DNA of 64,000 nucleotides from Amycolatopsis sp. CA-126428 (lineage in GTDB: Bacteria; Actinomycetota; Actinomycetes; Mycobacteriales; Pseudonocardiaceae), in the NCBI RefSeq assembly GCF_002904335.1, contig NZ_PPHF01000027.1, positions 1 through 64,000 of the forward strand, in the 5' to 3' direction. Positions 46,780-55,920 of the stretch are shown one piece after another. Position 1 is the stretch's first letter, and every line of letters starts with the position of its first letter. Below the pieces are notes generated by a model, which had not been told where the DNA came from, did not search any database, and saw only the letters and a list, made by a program, of their open reading frames with translations. Position numbers and translations under genes: made by a program.

Positions 46780-47523
46780 CTAGAAACCCAACCCCGGCGT
46801 CAACGCCAGCCGCCGAACCTGGTCGAGGGTCAGCGTCGGCTCCGGGCGCTGCTTCGGCAACCGGACGCCGGCGCGGTCCAAGACTCCGCTGTTGTTCGAC
46901 CAGAACTGCACGACCGCCTCCGGCGTGGCCAGTGCCACGCGGTGGGTCAGGATGTCGCCGGAACTGAGCGTCGACAGCCACAGCAGGCCCTGCGGGGTCG
47001 GTTCCGTGCGGCAGAGGATCTCCTCCGGTTCTTTGCACGGCGGGCCGCCCGAGTTGGGGCTGGGCACGATCACGAGGTACACCGATCCGGAGCCGCGTGC
47101 GTCGGTCACCCGGACCCCCATGTGGAACAACGCGTCCCGGGGCGCGTCCCCGGCCGGGTCGGCGATCAGGTGGAACGGGTCCGCCGGCGGGGTCTCCCCC
47201 GGGACCGTCAGCCGGGTGATCTGCGCGTCCGGCGGCAGCAGCGAGCGCACCGCGCGCCCCACCGCGCAGCTCAGCCGGTCGACCAGGGCCGCGCGCGTGT
47301 CCGAAGCCGTCGGGCAGGGCGCGTTCGCGACCCCGCCCCGGTGCGGCAGCACCACCACCGCCAGTCCCAGTGCCAGCACGATGACGGCCACGGCCACCGC
47401 CGCCGTGAGCAGGTGCTGCCGGCGGGACCGGCGGGCCGCGGCGAGCACCGCCGCCCCGGACAGGCCGATCGGGGGCTCGTCCTCGGTCACGTACGCCGTC
47501 AGCAACGACCGGACCTCTTCCAT
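46780..47523 (-). CDS. membrane protein paired with a SigE-type sigma factor (possible anti-sigma)
   Basis: 247 residues from ATG 47523, which shares a base with the sigma-factor stop (TGATG). A short cytoplasmic N-terminus (MEEVRSLLTAYVTEDEPPIG...RRSRRQ) is followed by one membrane segment (LLTAAVAVAVIVLALGLAVVVL, about 38-58) and an extracytoplasmic domain with conserved cysteines. Layout and coupling fit an anti-sigma or sigma-associated membrane sensor, as commonly found after SigE-family genes; no zinc-binding HxxxCxxC motif of the ZAS family is present. Confidence 0.72.
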   Translation of the reverse strand: MEEVRSLLTAYVTEDEPPIGLSGAAVLAAARRSRRQHLLTAAVAVAVIVLALGLAVVVLPHRGGVANAPCPTASDTRAALVDRLSCAVGRAVRSLLPPDAQITRLTVPGETPPADPFHLIADPAGDAPRDALFHMGVRVTDARGSGSVYLVIVPSPNSGGPPCKEPEEILCRTEPTPQGLLWLSTLSSGDILTHRVALATPEAVVQFWSNNSGVLDRAGVRLPKQRPEPTLTLDQVRRLALTPGLGF

Positions 47524-48011
47524 CACCACTCCTCTCCGGTCTGCGACGGCAGGACCGCACGCAACGCTTCGACCCCGCGGGCCGTCTGGGACTTGACCGT
47601 CCCTTCCGCGATCCCCAGCAGCGTCGCGACCTCGCTCACCGGAAGGTCTTCGAGGAACCGCAACACCACCATCGCCCGCTGCCGGGGCGTCAGCCCGGCC
47701 AGCGCGCGCTCCACGTCGAGGCGCAACGACGTGTCCCGGCCCGACGGCGACTCCCGCTCCGGCACCGACGACGTCACGTACTCGCGCCCGGAAACCCGCC
47801 GCCCGGCCAGGAACAGGTTCAGCAGGATGCGGCGCGCGTAGGCGTCGACCGTGCCCGGCCGGATCCGGCGCCAGCGCCGGTACAGCTGGACGAACATCGC
47901 CTGGACCAGGTCTTCGGCCGCGTGCCAGTCCCCGCAGAGCGCGAACGCCACGCGGCGGAACCGCTGGACCCGCGCGGCGAAGTACTCGCTGAAATCGAGG
48001 TCTCTCGGCAC
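47523..48011 (-). CDS. SigE-family ECF RNA polymerase sigma factor
   Basis: 162 residues from a GTG at 48011, GGAGG upstream. Region 2 is FAALRV-like here as FSEYFAARVQRFRRVAFALCGDWHAAEDLVQAMFVQLYRRWRRI; region 4 is ALAGLTPRQRAMVVLRFLEDLPVSEVATLLGIAEGTVKSQTARG. This is the actinobacterial SigE group (SigE25-like). It is coupled to a membrane protein and divergent from the CPBP protease gene, which may be a target. Confidence 0.9.
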   Translation of the reverse strand: MPRDLDFSEYFAARVQRFRRVAFALCGDWHAAEDLVQAMFVQLYRRWRRIRPGTVDAYARRILLNLFLAGRRVSGREYVTSSVPERESPSGRDTSLRLDVERALAGLTPRQRAMVVLRFLEDLPVSEVATLLGIAEGTVKSQTARGVEALRAVLPSQTGEEW

Positions 48012-48184
48012 CCCACCCTCCTTCTCCCCCCTTACTAGTGCGCGAAGGGCCGGAAAGGTTCAAGCGTCCCCCGTGCGAGCTACGCGCAGGTGCCCACCCG
48101 ATGGGGACGATTCCCGCGCGCCGCGGCCCTAGCGTTCGGCACAGACCGCGGGGCGGACGCCGCGGGTGGGACGAAGGGGTTTTC

Positions 48185-49018
48185 ATGAGGGTCGTTTGGC
48201 AGCTGCTGGCCGTGGCGGCGGTCGCGTTCGCCGGCAGTCAAGGCATTGCCGCGGTGGACAACCCGTGGTTCACGCTGGTCTTCGGTGGCCTGACCGCCGT
48301 GCTCGCGGTGGTCGTCTACCGGTGGGTGGTGCGGCGGACCGAGCACCGGCCGGTCACCGAGCTCGCTCGGCCGGGCGCCGGGCTCGCGACCGGGCGCGGG
48401 GTGCTGATCGGGCTCGCGCTCTTCGGCGCGGTCATCGCGAACATCGCCCTCCTCGGCGACTACCAGGTCCGCGGCTGGGGCTCCGTTCCGGGCGCGGTGG
48501 GTCTGCTCGGCTTCATGGCCGCCGCCGCGGTGACGGAGGAGCTGCTGTTCCGCGGCATCCTGTTCCGGATCGTCGAGGAGCGCACCGGCACCGGGATCGC
48601 GCTGGTGCTGACCGGCGTGCTGTTCGGGCTTTCGCACCTGTTCAACCCACACGCCAGCCTCTGGGGCGCGATCGCCATCGGCATTGAAGCCGGCGGCCTG
48701 CTGACCGCCGCGTACGTGGCGACGCGCCGGCTGTGGGTGCCGATCGGCGTGCACTTCGGCTGGAACTTCGCCGCGGCCGGGCTCTTCGGCACGGAGGTCT
48801 CGGGCAACGGCACCCCGCAAGGACTTCTCGACGCCGTGACGTCCGGGTCGCCGGTCGTCACCGGCGGCGACTTCGGTCCGGAAGGAAGCCTGTACTCGGT
48901 GCTGGTCTGCGTCCTGGCGACGTGCGCGTTCCTGTGGCTCGCGCGCCGGCGCGGCCTCCTGGTCCCCCGCCGCAAGCGCGCCGAGCGGGTCGACACCGTC
49001 ACTACACTCGCCCCGTGA
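48185..49018 (+). CDS. CPBP-family intramembrane metalloprotease (Abi/CAAX type)
   Basis: 277 residues with about eight membrane segments. The CPBP catalytic motifs are EELLFRG (E118, E119, R123), FGLSHLFNP and HFGWNFA. Members act as intramembrane proteases for CAAX-type processing, bacteriocin immunity or anti-sigma cleavage. The stop overlaps the GTG of the histidine kinase gene, making one operon CPBP-kinase-regulator. It faces the sigma-factor gene divergently. RBS: GAAGGGG upstream. Confidence 0.88.
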   Translation: MRVVWQLLAVAAVAFAGSQGIAAVDNPWFTLVFGGLTAVLAVVVYRWVVRRTEHRPVTELARPGAGLATGRGVLIGLALFGAVIANIALLGDYQVRGWGSVPGAVGLLGFMAAAAVTEELLFRGILFRIVEERTGTGIALVLTGVLFGLSHLFNPHASLWGAIAIGIEAGGLLTAAYVATRRLWVPIGVHFGWNFAAAGLFGTEVSGNGTPQGLLDAVTSGSPVVTGGDFGPEGSLYSVLVCVLATCAFLWLARRRGLLVPRRKRAERVDTVTTLAP

Positions 49019-50151
49019 TCGATCACCGGCGGCTCCTGGCACGCTGGCGCCGGCCGGACCCCGTGCTCCGCGATCTCCCGCTCGGCCTGCTGTTCCTGGC
49101 GTCGGCGTTCGTGCCCGCGCTGCGCAACCACGGGACGGAGCTCGGCGGCCTGCCGGCCCGGTCCTTCGACGCGCCGGCCATCGGGGTGCTCCTCCTCGAA
49201 ACCCTCCCGCTCGCCGGGCGCCGGCGGTGGCCGGTGCTGTGCCTCGCCCTGGTCTCCCTCGGCTTCGCCCTCGACCAGCTCCGCGGCTACCACTCGGTCG
49301 CGGGCACCGCGCTCGCCGTCGCCCTGGTGAGCGCGGGCGCCTACGTGAACCGGCGCCGGCACACCACCGCACTGCTGTTTTCCGCGGCGTACGTGCTTCT
49401 CTCGGTCGTTCTCTTCCGGTTCGGTTCCGAGCCGCTGGTGGAGTTCGGCACGTTCTACCTCCTGCTGGCGTTCGCGTGGGGCATCGGCGCCTGGCTGCGC
49501 TCCACCCGGGTCGCGGAAGCGGACCGCCGCCGCCGCGTCGCCGAGGACACGCTCGCCGCGGAACGCACCCGCATCGCCCGGGAGCTCCACGACGTCGTCA
49601 CCCACCACGTGACGGCGATGGTCGTGCAGGCCGAAGCGGCCCGGTACCTGACCGCCGCACCGGACCGGCTCGACCGGACCCTGACGGCGATCACCGACAC
49701 CGGCCGGCGGGCCATCACCGACCTCCGGCACCTGCTCGACCTGCTCAACCCCGACCACGAGGCCAAGGCACCGGCCGAAGGCGGCCTGCTCGCCCTCGTC
49801 GAGCAGGCCCGCCAGGCCGGGCAGCCGGTGGAGTTCACCGAGGAGGGCACGCCCGCGGAGTCCGCCGGCAGCGCCGACCTGGTCGCCTACCGAGTCGTGC
49901 AGGAAGCCCTGACGAACGCCCTGAAGCACGCCCGCGGCAGCCGCACCTCCGTCGAGGTGCACCACGGCGAACGCGAAATCGCCGTGGCGGTCAGCACGGC
50001 CGGTTCCGGGAGCACGTCACCCGGCGGGAGTGGCCGCGGTCTCGCCGGGCTCCGGGAACGGGTCGGCGTCCTGGGCGGCGACTTCAGCGCGGACCGCGAC
50101 GGCGCCGGTTTCACCGTGTGCGCCCGGATCCCCACCGGGAACCCGGCGTGA
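49015..50151 (+). CDS. sensor histidine kinase (HisKA_3, NarL-type partner)
   Basis: 378 residues from a GTG at 49015. An N-terminal membrane domain with about five or six helices lacks a periplasmic sensor, suggesting intramembrane or envelope sensing. The HisKA_3 phosphoacceptor is in RIARELHDVVTHHV, and HATPase motifs include VVQEALTNALKHARGS and GRGLAGLRERV. It overlaps the CPBP gene upstream and the response-regulator gene downstream by 4 bp each. Confidence 0.92.
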   Translation: MIDHRRLLARWRRPDPVLRDLPLGLLFLASAFVPALRNHGTELGGLPARSFDAPAIGVLLLETLPLAGRRRWPVLCLALVSLGFALDQLRGYHSVAGTALAVALVSAGAYVNRRRHTTALLFSAAYVLLSVVLFRFGSEPLVEFGTFYLLLAFAWGIGAWLRSTRVAEADRRRRVAEDTLAAERTRIARELHDVVTHHVTAMVVQAEAARYLTAAPDRLDRTLTAITDTGRRAITDLRHLLDLLNPDHEAKAPAEGGLLALVEQARQAGQPVEFTEEGTPAESAGSADLVAYRVVQEALTNALKHARGSRTSVEVHHGEREIAVAVSTAGSGSTSPGGSGRGLAGLRERVGVLGGDFSADRDGAGFTVCARIPTGNPA

Positions 50152-50807
50152 GCGCGCCGCTGCGGGTCCTCGTCTGCGACGACCAGATGCTGATCCGCAC
50201 CGGGCTGGTGACGATCATCGGCGCCCAGCCCGGCTTCGAGGTGGTCGGCGAGTGCGGCGACGGCCGGGCCGCGGTCGACCTCGCCGGCCGGCTGCACCCG
50301 GACGTCGTCGTGATGGACGTGCGGATGCCGGTGCTCGACGGCATCGAGGCCACCCGCCTGCTGGCCGGGGCCGGCGTGCCGCACCCGGTCAAGGTGCTCG
50401 TGCTGACGACGTTCAACCTCGACGAGTACGTCTACGAAGCGCTGCGCGCGGGCGCCAGCGGGTTCCTGCTCAAGGACGCGCCGCCGGACCGGCTGCTGCA
50501 CGGGATCCGGACCGTGGCCACGGGCGCGGCGCTGCTGGACCCGGAGGTGACGCGCCGGCTGGTGGGCCGGCACGCCGCCCGGATCCGGCCGGCGCCGGGT
50601 GCCGCGCCGGAGGTCCCGCTGACGCCCCGCGAGCTGGAGGTCCTGCGCCTGCTCGCCGAGGGCCTGTCCAACAGCGAAATCGCCGAGCGGCTGGTGATCA
50701 GCCAGGAAACCGTCAAGACGTTCGTGTCGCGCATCCTCACCAAACTGGACCTGCGCGACCGTGTCCAGGCGGTCGTCTACGCCTACCGCCACGGCCTGGC
50801 GACGTGA
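50148..50807 (+). CDS. NarL/FixJ-family response regulator
   Basis: 219 residues from a GTG at 50148. The receiver has the acidic pair CDD (D11, D12), phosphoacceptor D57 (VVVMDVRMP), and Lys in LLKDAPP; the C-terminal LuxR-type HTH is LTPRELEVLRLLAEGLSNSEIAERLVISQETVKTFVSRIL. It is the cognate regulator of the overlapping kinase. A hairpin terminator follows directly after the stop. Confidence 0.93.
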   Translation: MSAPLRVLVCDDQMLIRTGLVTIIGAQPGFEVVGECGDGRAAVDLAGRLHPDVVVMDVRMPVLDGIEATRLLAGAGVPHPVKVLVLTTFNLDEYVYEALRAGASGFLLKDAPPDRLLHGIRTVATGAALLDPEVTRRLVGRHAARIRPAPGAAPEVPLTPRELEVLRLLAEGLSNSEIAERLVISQETVKTFVSRILTKLDLRDRVQAVVYAYRHGLAT

Positions 50808-50833
50808 ACGGGCCTCCCCGGAGGGAGGCCCGT
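50808..50833. terminator. hairpin between convergent operons
   Basis: A perfect 11-bp stem ACGGGCCTCCC/GGGAGGCCCGT with CGGA loop, right after the response-regulator stop and 13 bp before the stop of the convergent MFS gene; it can serve both. Confidence 0.8.
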
Positions 50834-50846
50834 TCGACGGGAGGAA

Positions 50847-52346
50847 CTACATGTGCACGGCGCCCGGCGCCGCTTCGCCCTTCGGGACGCCCGGGCGCAG
50901 CAGCAGGCCGCTGAGCACCGCACCCGCCACGTAGATCACCGCGGCCCAGGTGAACGCCGTCGTGTAGCTCTCGATCGACGCCTCGGCCGCCAGCTGCGGC
51001 GTCGGGGTCTTGCCCTCGATGTAGGCCGCGGCCGCGTTGCCGGCCAGCGTGCTCAGCAGCGCCGTGCCGATCGAACCGCCGACCTGCTGCATCGTGTTCA
51101 CCGCGGCCGACGCGACGCCCGCGTCGTGCGCCTCGACGCCGAACGTCGCGACGCTCATCGCCGGCGCCATCGCCAGCCCGATGCCGAAGCCCATCACCAG
51201 CAGCGGGCCCAGGACACCGGACGCGTACGTGCTGTCCAGGCCGATCCCGCTCAGCCAGAAGAGGCCGCCGGCGGCGATCGCCATGCCGGTCGGCACCAGC
51301 GGCCGGGGGCCGAACCGCGGCAGCAGCACGGCCGTCGCCGAGGTGGCGGCCAGCATCAGCGTCGCCACCATCGGCAGGAACCCGAGGCCGCTCTGGATCG
51401 GCGTGAACTGCAGGTTCTGCTGCACGTAGAACGTCAGGAACAAGAAGATCGCGAACATCCCGATGGCGAGCAGGAACATCGCCAGGTAGGAGCCGCCGCG
51501 GTCCCGGTCGAGCAGCACGCGCAGCGGCAGCAGCGGGTGCGCCACGCGCTGCTGCAGCCAGACGAACACGCCCAGCAGCGCCACCCCCGCGACCAGGAAG
51601 CCCCAGACCGACACCGACGACCACGAGTCCGACTCGGCGTTGGCGAAGCCGTAGACCAGCGCGAACAGGCCGGCCGACGCCGTCACCGTGCCCGGCAGGT
51701 CGAGCTTCGGCCGCGGGCCGGCGTCCCGCTGGTTGCGCAGCAGCACCGAGCTGCCGGCGAACGCGATGACGGCGAAGATGATGTTGACGAACATGCACCA
51801 GCGCCAGTCGAGGTACTCGGTGAGCACGCCGCCGAGCAGCAGCCCGACCGCCGCGCCGCCACCGCCGATGGCGCCGAACACGCCGAACGCGCGGCCGCGC
51901 TCCTTCGGGTCGGTGAACGTCGTGGTCAGCAGCGAAAGCGTGGCGGGCGCGAGCAGCGCGCCGAACACGCCCTGTGCCGCGCGGGCGACCAGCAGCATCT
52001 CGATGTTGGTCGCGAAGCCGCCGAGCGCGGACACCGCGGCGAAGCCGGCCAGGCCGACGAGGAGGGTGTTCTTGCGGCCGAAGAGGTCGGCGAGCCGGCC
52101 GCCGAGCAGCAGCAGGCTGCCGAACGCGAGCGCGTAGGCGGTGACGACCCACTGCCGGGCGTCGTTGGAGAAGCCCAGGTCGACCTGGGCCGAGGGCAGC
52201 GCGATGTTCACGACGGTCGCGTCCAGCACGACCATCAGCTGCGCGACGCCGATCATCACCAGGATCAGCCAGCGTCTGGCGTGGTGCGGGTTTTCGCCGG
52301 CGCGCGTGTCCCCCGACGGCGCGACGGCAAGTGTGGACTCGGGCAT
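50847..52346 (-). CDS. DHA2-family MFS exporter (EmrB/QacA type)
   Basis: 499 residues with about 14 membrane segments. Family signatures: VVLDATVVNIALPSAQ in segment 1, QWVVTAYALAFGSLLLLGGRLADLFGRK and GGGAAVGLLLGGVL (motif C). It exports drugs or amphipathic compounds using proton motive force. It is divergent from a TetR gene, the classic arrangement for inducible efflux; the intervening 118 bp contain the likely operator. Confidence 0.9.
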   Translation of the reverse strand: MPESTLAVAPSGDTRAGENPHHARRWLILVMIGVAQLMVVLDATVVNIALPSAQVDLGFSNDARQWVVTAYALAFGSLLLLGGRLADLFGRKNTLLVGLAGFAAVSALGGFATNIEMLLVARAAQGVFGALLAPATLSLLTTTFTDPKERGRAFGVFGAIGGGGAAVGLLLGGVLTEYLDWRWCMFVNIIFAVIAFAGSSVLLRNQRDAGPRPKLDLPGTVTASAGLFALVYGFANAESDSWSSVSVWGFLVAGVALLGVFVWLQQRVAHPLLPLRVLLDRDRGGSYLAMFLLAIGMFAIFLFLTFYVQQNLQFTPIQSGLGFLPMVATLMLAATSATAVLLPRFGPRPLVPTGMAIAAGGLFWLSGIGLDSTYASGVLGPLLVMGFGIGLAMAPAMSVATFGVEAHDAGVASAAVNTMQQVGGSIGTALLSTLAGNAAAAYIEGKTPTPQLAAEASIESYTTAFTWAAVIYVAGAVLSGLLLRPGVPKGEAAPGAVHM

Positions 52347-52464
52347 GGAGTGTCCTCACAGAAAGTGATCAAAAGACTATGTGGAGTAGGTATCTCCCCT
52401 TACTCGCCCCAAGGTACACAAGAACCGGAGAGGGCGCCTCTACTTCTCGGGTTAGACTGGGTGC
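52347..52464. promoter_or_regulatory. divergent promoter region with a weak inverted repeat
   Basis: The 118 bp between the MFS and TetR genes are AT-richer than their surroundings. GAGTAGG and CCTTACTC (around 52383-52410) form an imperfect inverted repeat that could be the TetR operator. The match is weak; no second copy was seen. Confidence 0.35.
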
Positions 52465-53130
52465 ATGGCACGGGACGCTGGTCCCGCCGCACCGGCGCGG
52501 CCGCTGCGGCGTGACGCTGAACTCAACCGCCGTCGCATCCTGGCGTCGGCCCGCGAGGTGTTCGGCCGGCGCGGGCTCGAGGCCACGCTGGACGACATCG
52601 CGCACCACGCCGGCCTCGGCGTCGGCACGGTCTACCGCCGCTTCCCCAGCAAGGAACACCTGGTCGAAGCGATGTTCGCCGAGCGGATGGAGGAAATCTC
52701 CACGCTGGCGGAGGAAGCGCTGAAGGCCGAGGACGCCTGGCAGGCGTTCGTCGGCTTCACCTGGAAGTCGATCGAACTTCATTCGGGCGACCGCGGCCTG
52801 CGCGAGATCATGCTGTCGAACAAGTTCGGCCACGAGCACGTGGCGGAGGAAAAAGCGCGCTTGGTGCCGTTGATCACACGGCTCGTCGAGCGGGCCCAGG
52901 AGGCGGGCGGCCTGCGCGCCGACTTCTCCCCGACGGACACCCCGCTGCTGCACATGATGATCGGCTCGGTGATCGAGTTCACGTCGGCGGTCGAACCGGA
53001 CCTGTGGCGCCGCTGCCTGGCAATGCTCCTCGACGGCCTGCGCGCACAGCCCGGCAAGCCATCGAAGCTGCCGAGGCCACCGCTCGGGGTGGACGAGGTC
53101 GACGAGGCGATGTCCTGCTGGCGCCCCTGA
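52465..53130 (+). CDS. TetR-family repressor of the MFS exporter
   Basis: 221 residues. HTH: ARPLRRDAELNRRRILASAREVFGRRGLEATLDDIAHHAGLGVGTVYRRF. The ligand-binding domain is of the common TetR_C type with ELHSGDRGLREIMLSNKFGHEH. It is divergent from the DHA2 exporter and likely represses it. About 200 bp with no gene follow (53131-53328), holding only a weak GGGCCC-type hairpin. Confidence 0.88.
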   Translation: MARDAGPAAPARPLRRDAELNRRRILASAREVFGRRGLEATLDDIAHHAGLGVGTVYRRFPSKEHLVEAMFAERMEEISTLAEEALKAEDAWQAFVGFTWKSIELHSGDRGLREIMLSNKFGHEHVAEEKARLVPLITRLVERAQEAGGLRADFSPTDTPLLHMMIGSVIEFTSAVEPDLWRRCLAMLLDGLRAQPGKPSKLPRPPLGVDEVDEAMSCWRP

Positions 53131-53328
53131 CCGGAGGCCGCATTCCAGCGGGACCTCCCGCACACAGCCGCACCACGGGCCCGCCCTTGGGCCACACCCC
53201 CTGCCGGACCGATACGCAGCCGCCTCAGCGGCCGGAACACACTAGGCGTTCTACCCGGCGGGAAACGCACGCCGAGCAGCATTACGCCGGCGACCCCTCG
53301 GATCACCGGCGCCCCAGACAATGCGGCA

Positions 53329-53523
53329 TCACTCGGACGGGATGACCGCCCACATGATCAGGTAGGCCACGAACTGCGGCCCGGGCAGCAGGCACGACAG
53401 CACGGCCAGCAGCCGCACGGTGCCGGTCTTCATGCCGTACCGCTGGGCCAGGCCCGCGCAGACGCCGCCGATCATGCGACCGTGGCGGGGACGGGACAGT
53501 CGTCGGGTGACCGGTGCGCTCAT
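53329..53523 (-). CDS. PspC-domain small membrane protein
   Basis: 64 residues from ATG 53523, AAGGAAACG upstream. PspC pattern: RLSRPRHGRMIGGVCAGLAQRYGMKTGTVRLLAVLSCLLPGPQFVAYLIMWAVIPSE. One membrane helix. PspC proteins take part in envelope-stress responses. It stands alone between the TetR gene and a divergent lipoprotein gene. Confidence 0.88.
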   Translation of the reverse strand: MSAPVTRRLSRPRHGRMIGGVCAGLAQRYGMKTGTVRLLAVLSCLLPGPQFVAYLIMWAVIPSE

Positions 53524-53775
53524 CGTCGTTTCCTTTTCCTCGAAGTTCGATAGCTCCACTTCACCACTCGGGTACCCGCTTCCGCATCGCTCGCGCGATG
53601 GATCGTTCCCTTAGGGGACGGCAAAGCCGAAAATGATTCGGGACGGCGGCGAAACCCGCTCCCCCGCTCCGAAATCCGCCTGAACTGCGGGTTCGGCCGG
53701 AGCGATCCGGAGAATATTGAGAGATGTCCCCGTCAGGGCTGGTTTTTCCGCGCGATGTGGTGATACTTGCACCCC

Positions 53776-54672
53776 GTGTACCCGCGTCCGAAAAGCTTGG
53801 CCGTCGCGATGCTCTGCGCCCTCCTCGCCGCTGGGTGCACCACCACCCAGGCCGCGCCCGAGCGGGATTCCGGGCCCACGCCGCTGACCGCCGCCGGCGC
53901 GCTCGGGGACTTCGGCGACGTCGACTACTGCAGCCTGCTGAACGTGCCCAAGGTGGCGCCCGGTGCGGTCGCCGTCCCGACGTTCGAGAGCTGCCACGCC
54001 ACCGCCGGCCCGCGCACGATCCTCGTCGGGCCGCTGGCCTTCGACTCCGACCCGAACATCCAGCCCTACGACTACGCCGGGCCGGTGCCCGACGGCGTCG
54101 CGGTCCAGCAGTCGATGTTCAACGACCGCAGCGCCTGCACCCGCGCGATCACCTTCGCCGACGGCAACCGGCTCGACCTCTCGGTCACCGACGACACCGG
54201 CGACCAGGCCGCCCGCTGCGAGGTGGCGGACGCCGCCGTCGGCTCGGCGCTGGCCGCGATCACCGCGCACCGGGTCGGCCGGCTGACGTTCCCCGACCGC
54301 TCGTGGGGCCGGGTGGCGCCCTGCGCCCTGCTCGACGACCACCAACTCGACGCGGCCGCCGGGCCCGGCAGCCAGCCGGCGACCGGGCTGTCCGGGCACA
54401 GCTGCATCCGCGGCAAGGTGAGCCTGAAGCTGACGGTGGAGACGACGCCCCCGGACGGTCCGGCCGAGCAGCTCGGCGGCCGCGACGCCCGCGTCCGGCT
54501 GGCCGAGGCGTTCTGCGTGGTCGACACCACCCAGCCGGCCCCGGGCCTGCCGGGACGCCGTGAACTGGCCGAGATCAGCGTCGTGGAGACGGCCGGCATG
54601 GCGGGCGACGGCACGTGTGCCGCAGCCCGCACCGCGGCGGCGTCGATCCTTCCCCGCCTCCCCACGCCCTGA
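53776..54672 (+). CDS. DUF3558-like lipoprotein
   Basis: 298 residues from a GTG at 53776 (a TTG at 53767 is in frame). The signal peptide LAVAMLCALLAAGC ends in a lipobox (LAAGC), so the mature protein is membrane-anchored. Paired cysteines DYCSLLNV, ESCHA, ACTRA, RCEVA, PCALLDD and SCIRG follow the DUF3558 pattern (two repeats). A GATACT hexamer ends eight bases before the GTG and no ribosome-binding site is seen, suggesting a leaderless message. It ends 3 bp before the second palindrome. Confidence 0.82.
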   Translation: MYPRPKSLAVAMLCALLAAGCTTTQAAPERDSGPTPLTAAGALGDFGDVDYCSLLNVPKVAPGAVAVPTFESCHATAGPRTILVGPLAFDSDPNIQPYDYAGPVPDGVAVQQSMFNDRSACTRAITFADGNRLDLSVTDDTGDQAARCEVADAAVGSALAAITAHRVGRLTFPDRSWGRVAPCALLDDHQLDAAAGPGSQPATGLSGHSCIRGKVSLKLTVETTPPDGPAEQLGGRDARVRLAEAFCVVDTTQPAPGLPGRRELAEISVVETAGMAGDGTCAAARTAAASILPRLPTP

Positions 54673-54675
54673 CGG

Positions 54676-54721
54676 GTCGTGAGTGGTAAGGCGGGTTAGA
54701 ACCCGTCTTACCACTCACGAC
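54676..54721. repeat. 46-bp palindrome, copy 2
   Basis: Arms 54676-54697 and 54700-54721 with centre AG. The outer 14 bases (GTCGTGAGTGGTAA) and the inner GGGTTAGAACCC equal copy 1 (3496-3541); four inner stem positions differ on both sides with pairing kept except for one G-U. It lies between the convergent lipoprotein and sugC genes, where it can end both transcripts. Confidence 0.88.
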
Positions 54722-54734
54722 CGCTGCGGCAGAC

Positions 54735-55916
54735 CTAGTCCTCGTAGGTGAGGTTCTTGCCGTTCGACGGGTCGAACAGCTTGATCTTGTCCGCGTCGTA
54801 CCAGATCTCTAGGTCGGCGTTCTCCGCCGCCGACGACTCCGCCGAAAGGCGGGCCACGACCTGGGACTCCGCGCCCGGCACGTCCGCGGACCCGCTGTCC
54901 GCGGCCAGTTCGGCCAGCTCCGCCGCGGTGGCGGCTTCGCCTTCCAGCGTGAAGTGGGCGAACTTCTCCGAGCCCATCGACTCGAGCACGTCGATGTGCG
55001 CGGTGAACGTGCCGCCGCCCGTCTTCTGCCCGGCCTCGACCAGCGCCGCGTCCTCGAAGTGCTCCGGCCGGATGCCGACGATGACGTCGCGGGGCGCGTT
55101 CGCCCGCTCCACCAGCCGCCGGACGCGGTCGGTCAGCGGCGTCGCGCCCAGTGCGCTGCGCAGCTCGTTGTTCTCCATCGTCGCCGGGACGAAGTTCATC
55201 GACGGCGAGCCGATGAACCCGGCCACGAACAGGTTCGCCGGGTTGTCGTAGAGGAACTGCGGCGAGCCGATCTGCTGCACGTACCCGCCCCGCAGCACCA
55301 CGACCCGGTCGCCCAGGGTCATGGCCTCGGTCTGGTCGTGCGTCACGTACAGCGTCGTCGTGCCGAGCTGCTTCTGGATCTTCGACACCGACGTGCGCAT
55401 CTGGCCGCGCAGCTTGGCGTCCAGGTTGGACAGCGGCTCGTCCATCAGGAACGCCTTGGGGTTGCGGACGATCGCCCGGCCCATCGCGACGCGCTGGCGC
55501 TGGCCACCGGAGAGGTTGGCCGGCTTGCGGTCCAGGTGCGGGGTCAGGTCGAGGATCGTCGCCGCTTCCTCCACCTTCGCCCGCACGGTCTTGTCGTCGA
55601 CCTTGGCCAGCCGCAGCGGGAAGGCCATGTTCTCCCGGACGCTCATGTGCGGGTAGAGCGCGTAGGACTGGAACACCATCGCGATGTCCCGGTCCTTCGG
55701 CGCCTTCTCGTTGACGCGCTGCCCGTCGATCCGCAGCTCGCCGGAGGAGATGTCCTCCAGGCCGGCCACCATGTTCAGCGTCGTCGACTTCCCGCAGCCG
55801 GACGGGCCGACCAGGATGATGAACTCGCCGTCGGCGATGATGATGTCCACTTCGGACACGGCGAGGGCGCCGTCGGGGTACTTCTTCGACACCTTGTCGA
55901 GCACGATCTCTGCCAT
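54735..55916 (-). CDS. sugC: trehalose ABC transporter ATPase SugC
   Basis: 393 residues. ABC motifs: Walker A GPSGCGKST, Q-loop, signature LSGGQRQRVAMGRA, Walker B AFLMDEPLSNLD and H-loop THDQTEA; C-terminal TOBE/OB domain. In context with lpqY-sugA-sugB it is the energising subunit of the trehalose importer, although an MsiK-like shared ATPase role cannot be excluded. A C-terminal acidic insertion (AAELAELAADSGSADVPGAE) is unusual. It is the last gene of the operon, 4 bp after sugB. Confidence 0.88.
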   Translation of the reverse strand: MAEIVLDKVSKKYPDGALAVSEVDIIIADGEFIILVGPSGCGKSTTLNMVAGLEDISSGELRIDGQRVNEKAPKDRDIAMVFQSYALYPHMSVRENMAFPLRLAKVDDKTVRAKVEEAATILDLTPHLDRKPANLSGGQRQRVAMGRAIVRNPKAFLMDEPLSNLDAKLRGQMRTSVSKIQKQLGTTTLYVTHDQTEAMTLGDRVVVLRGGYVQQIGSPQFLYDNPANLFVAGFIGSPSMNFVPATMENNELRSALGATPLTDRVRRLVERANAPRDVIVGIRPEHFEDAALVEAGQKTGGGTFTAHIDVLESMGSEKFAHFTLEGEAATAAELAELAADSGSADVPGAESQVVARLSAESSAAENADLEIWYDADKIKLFDPSNGKNLTYED

Positions 55917-55920
55917 AGCG

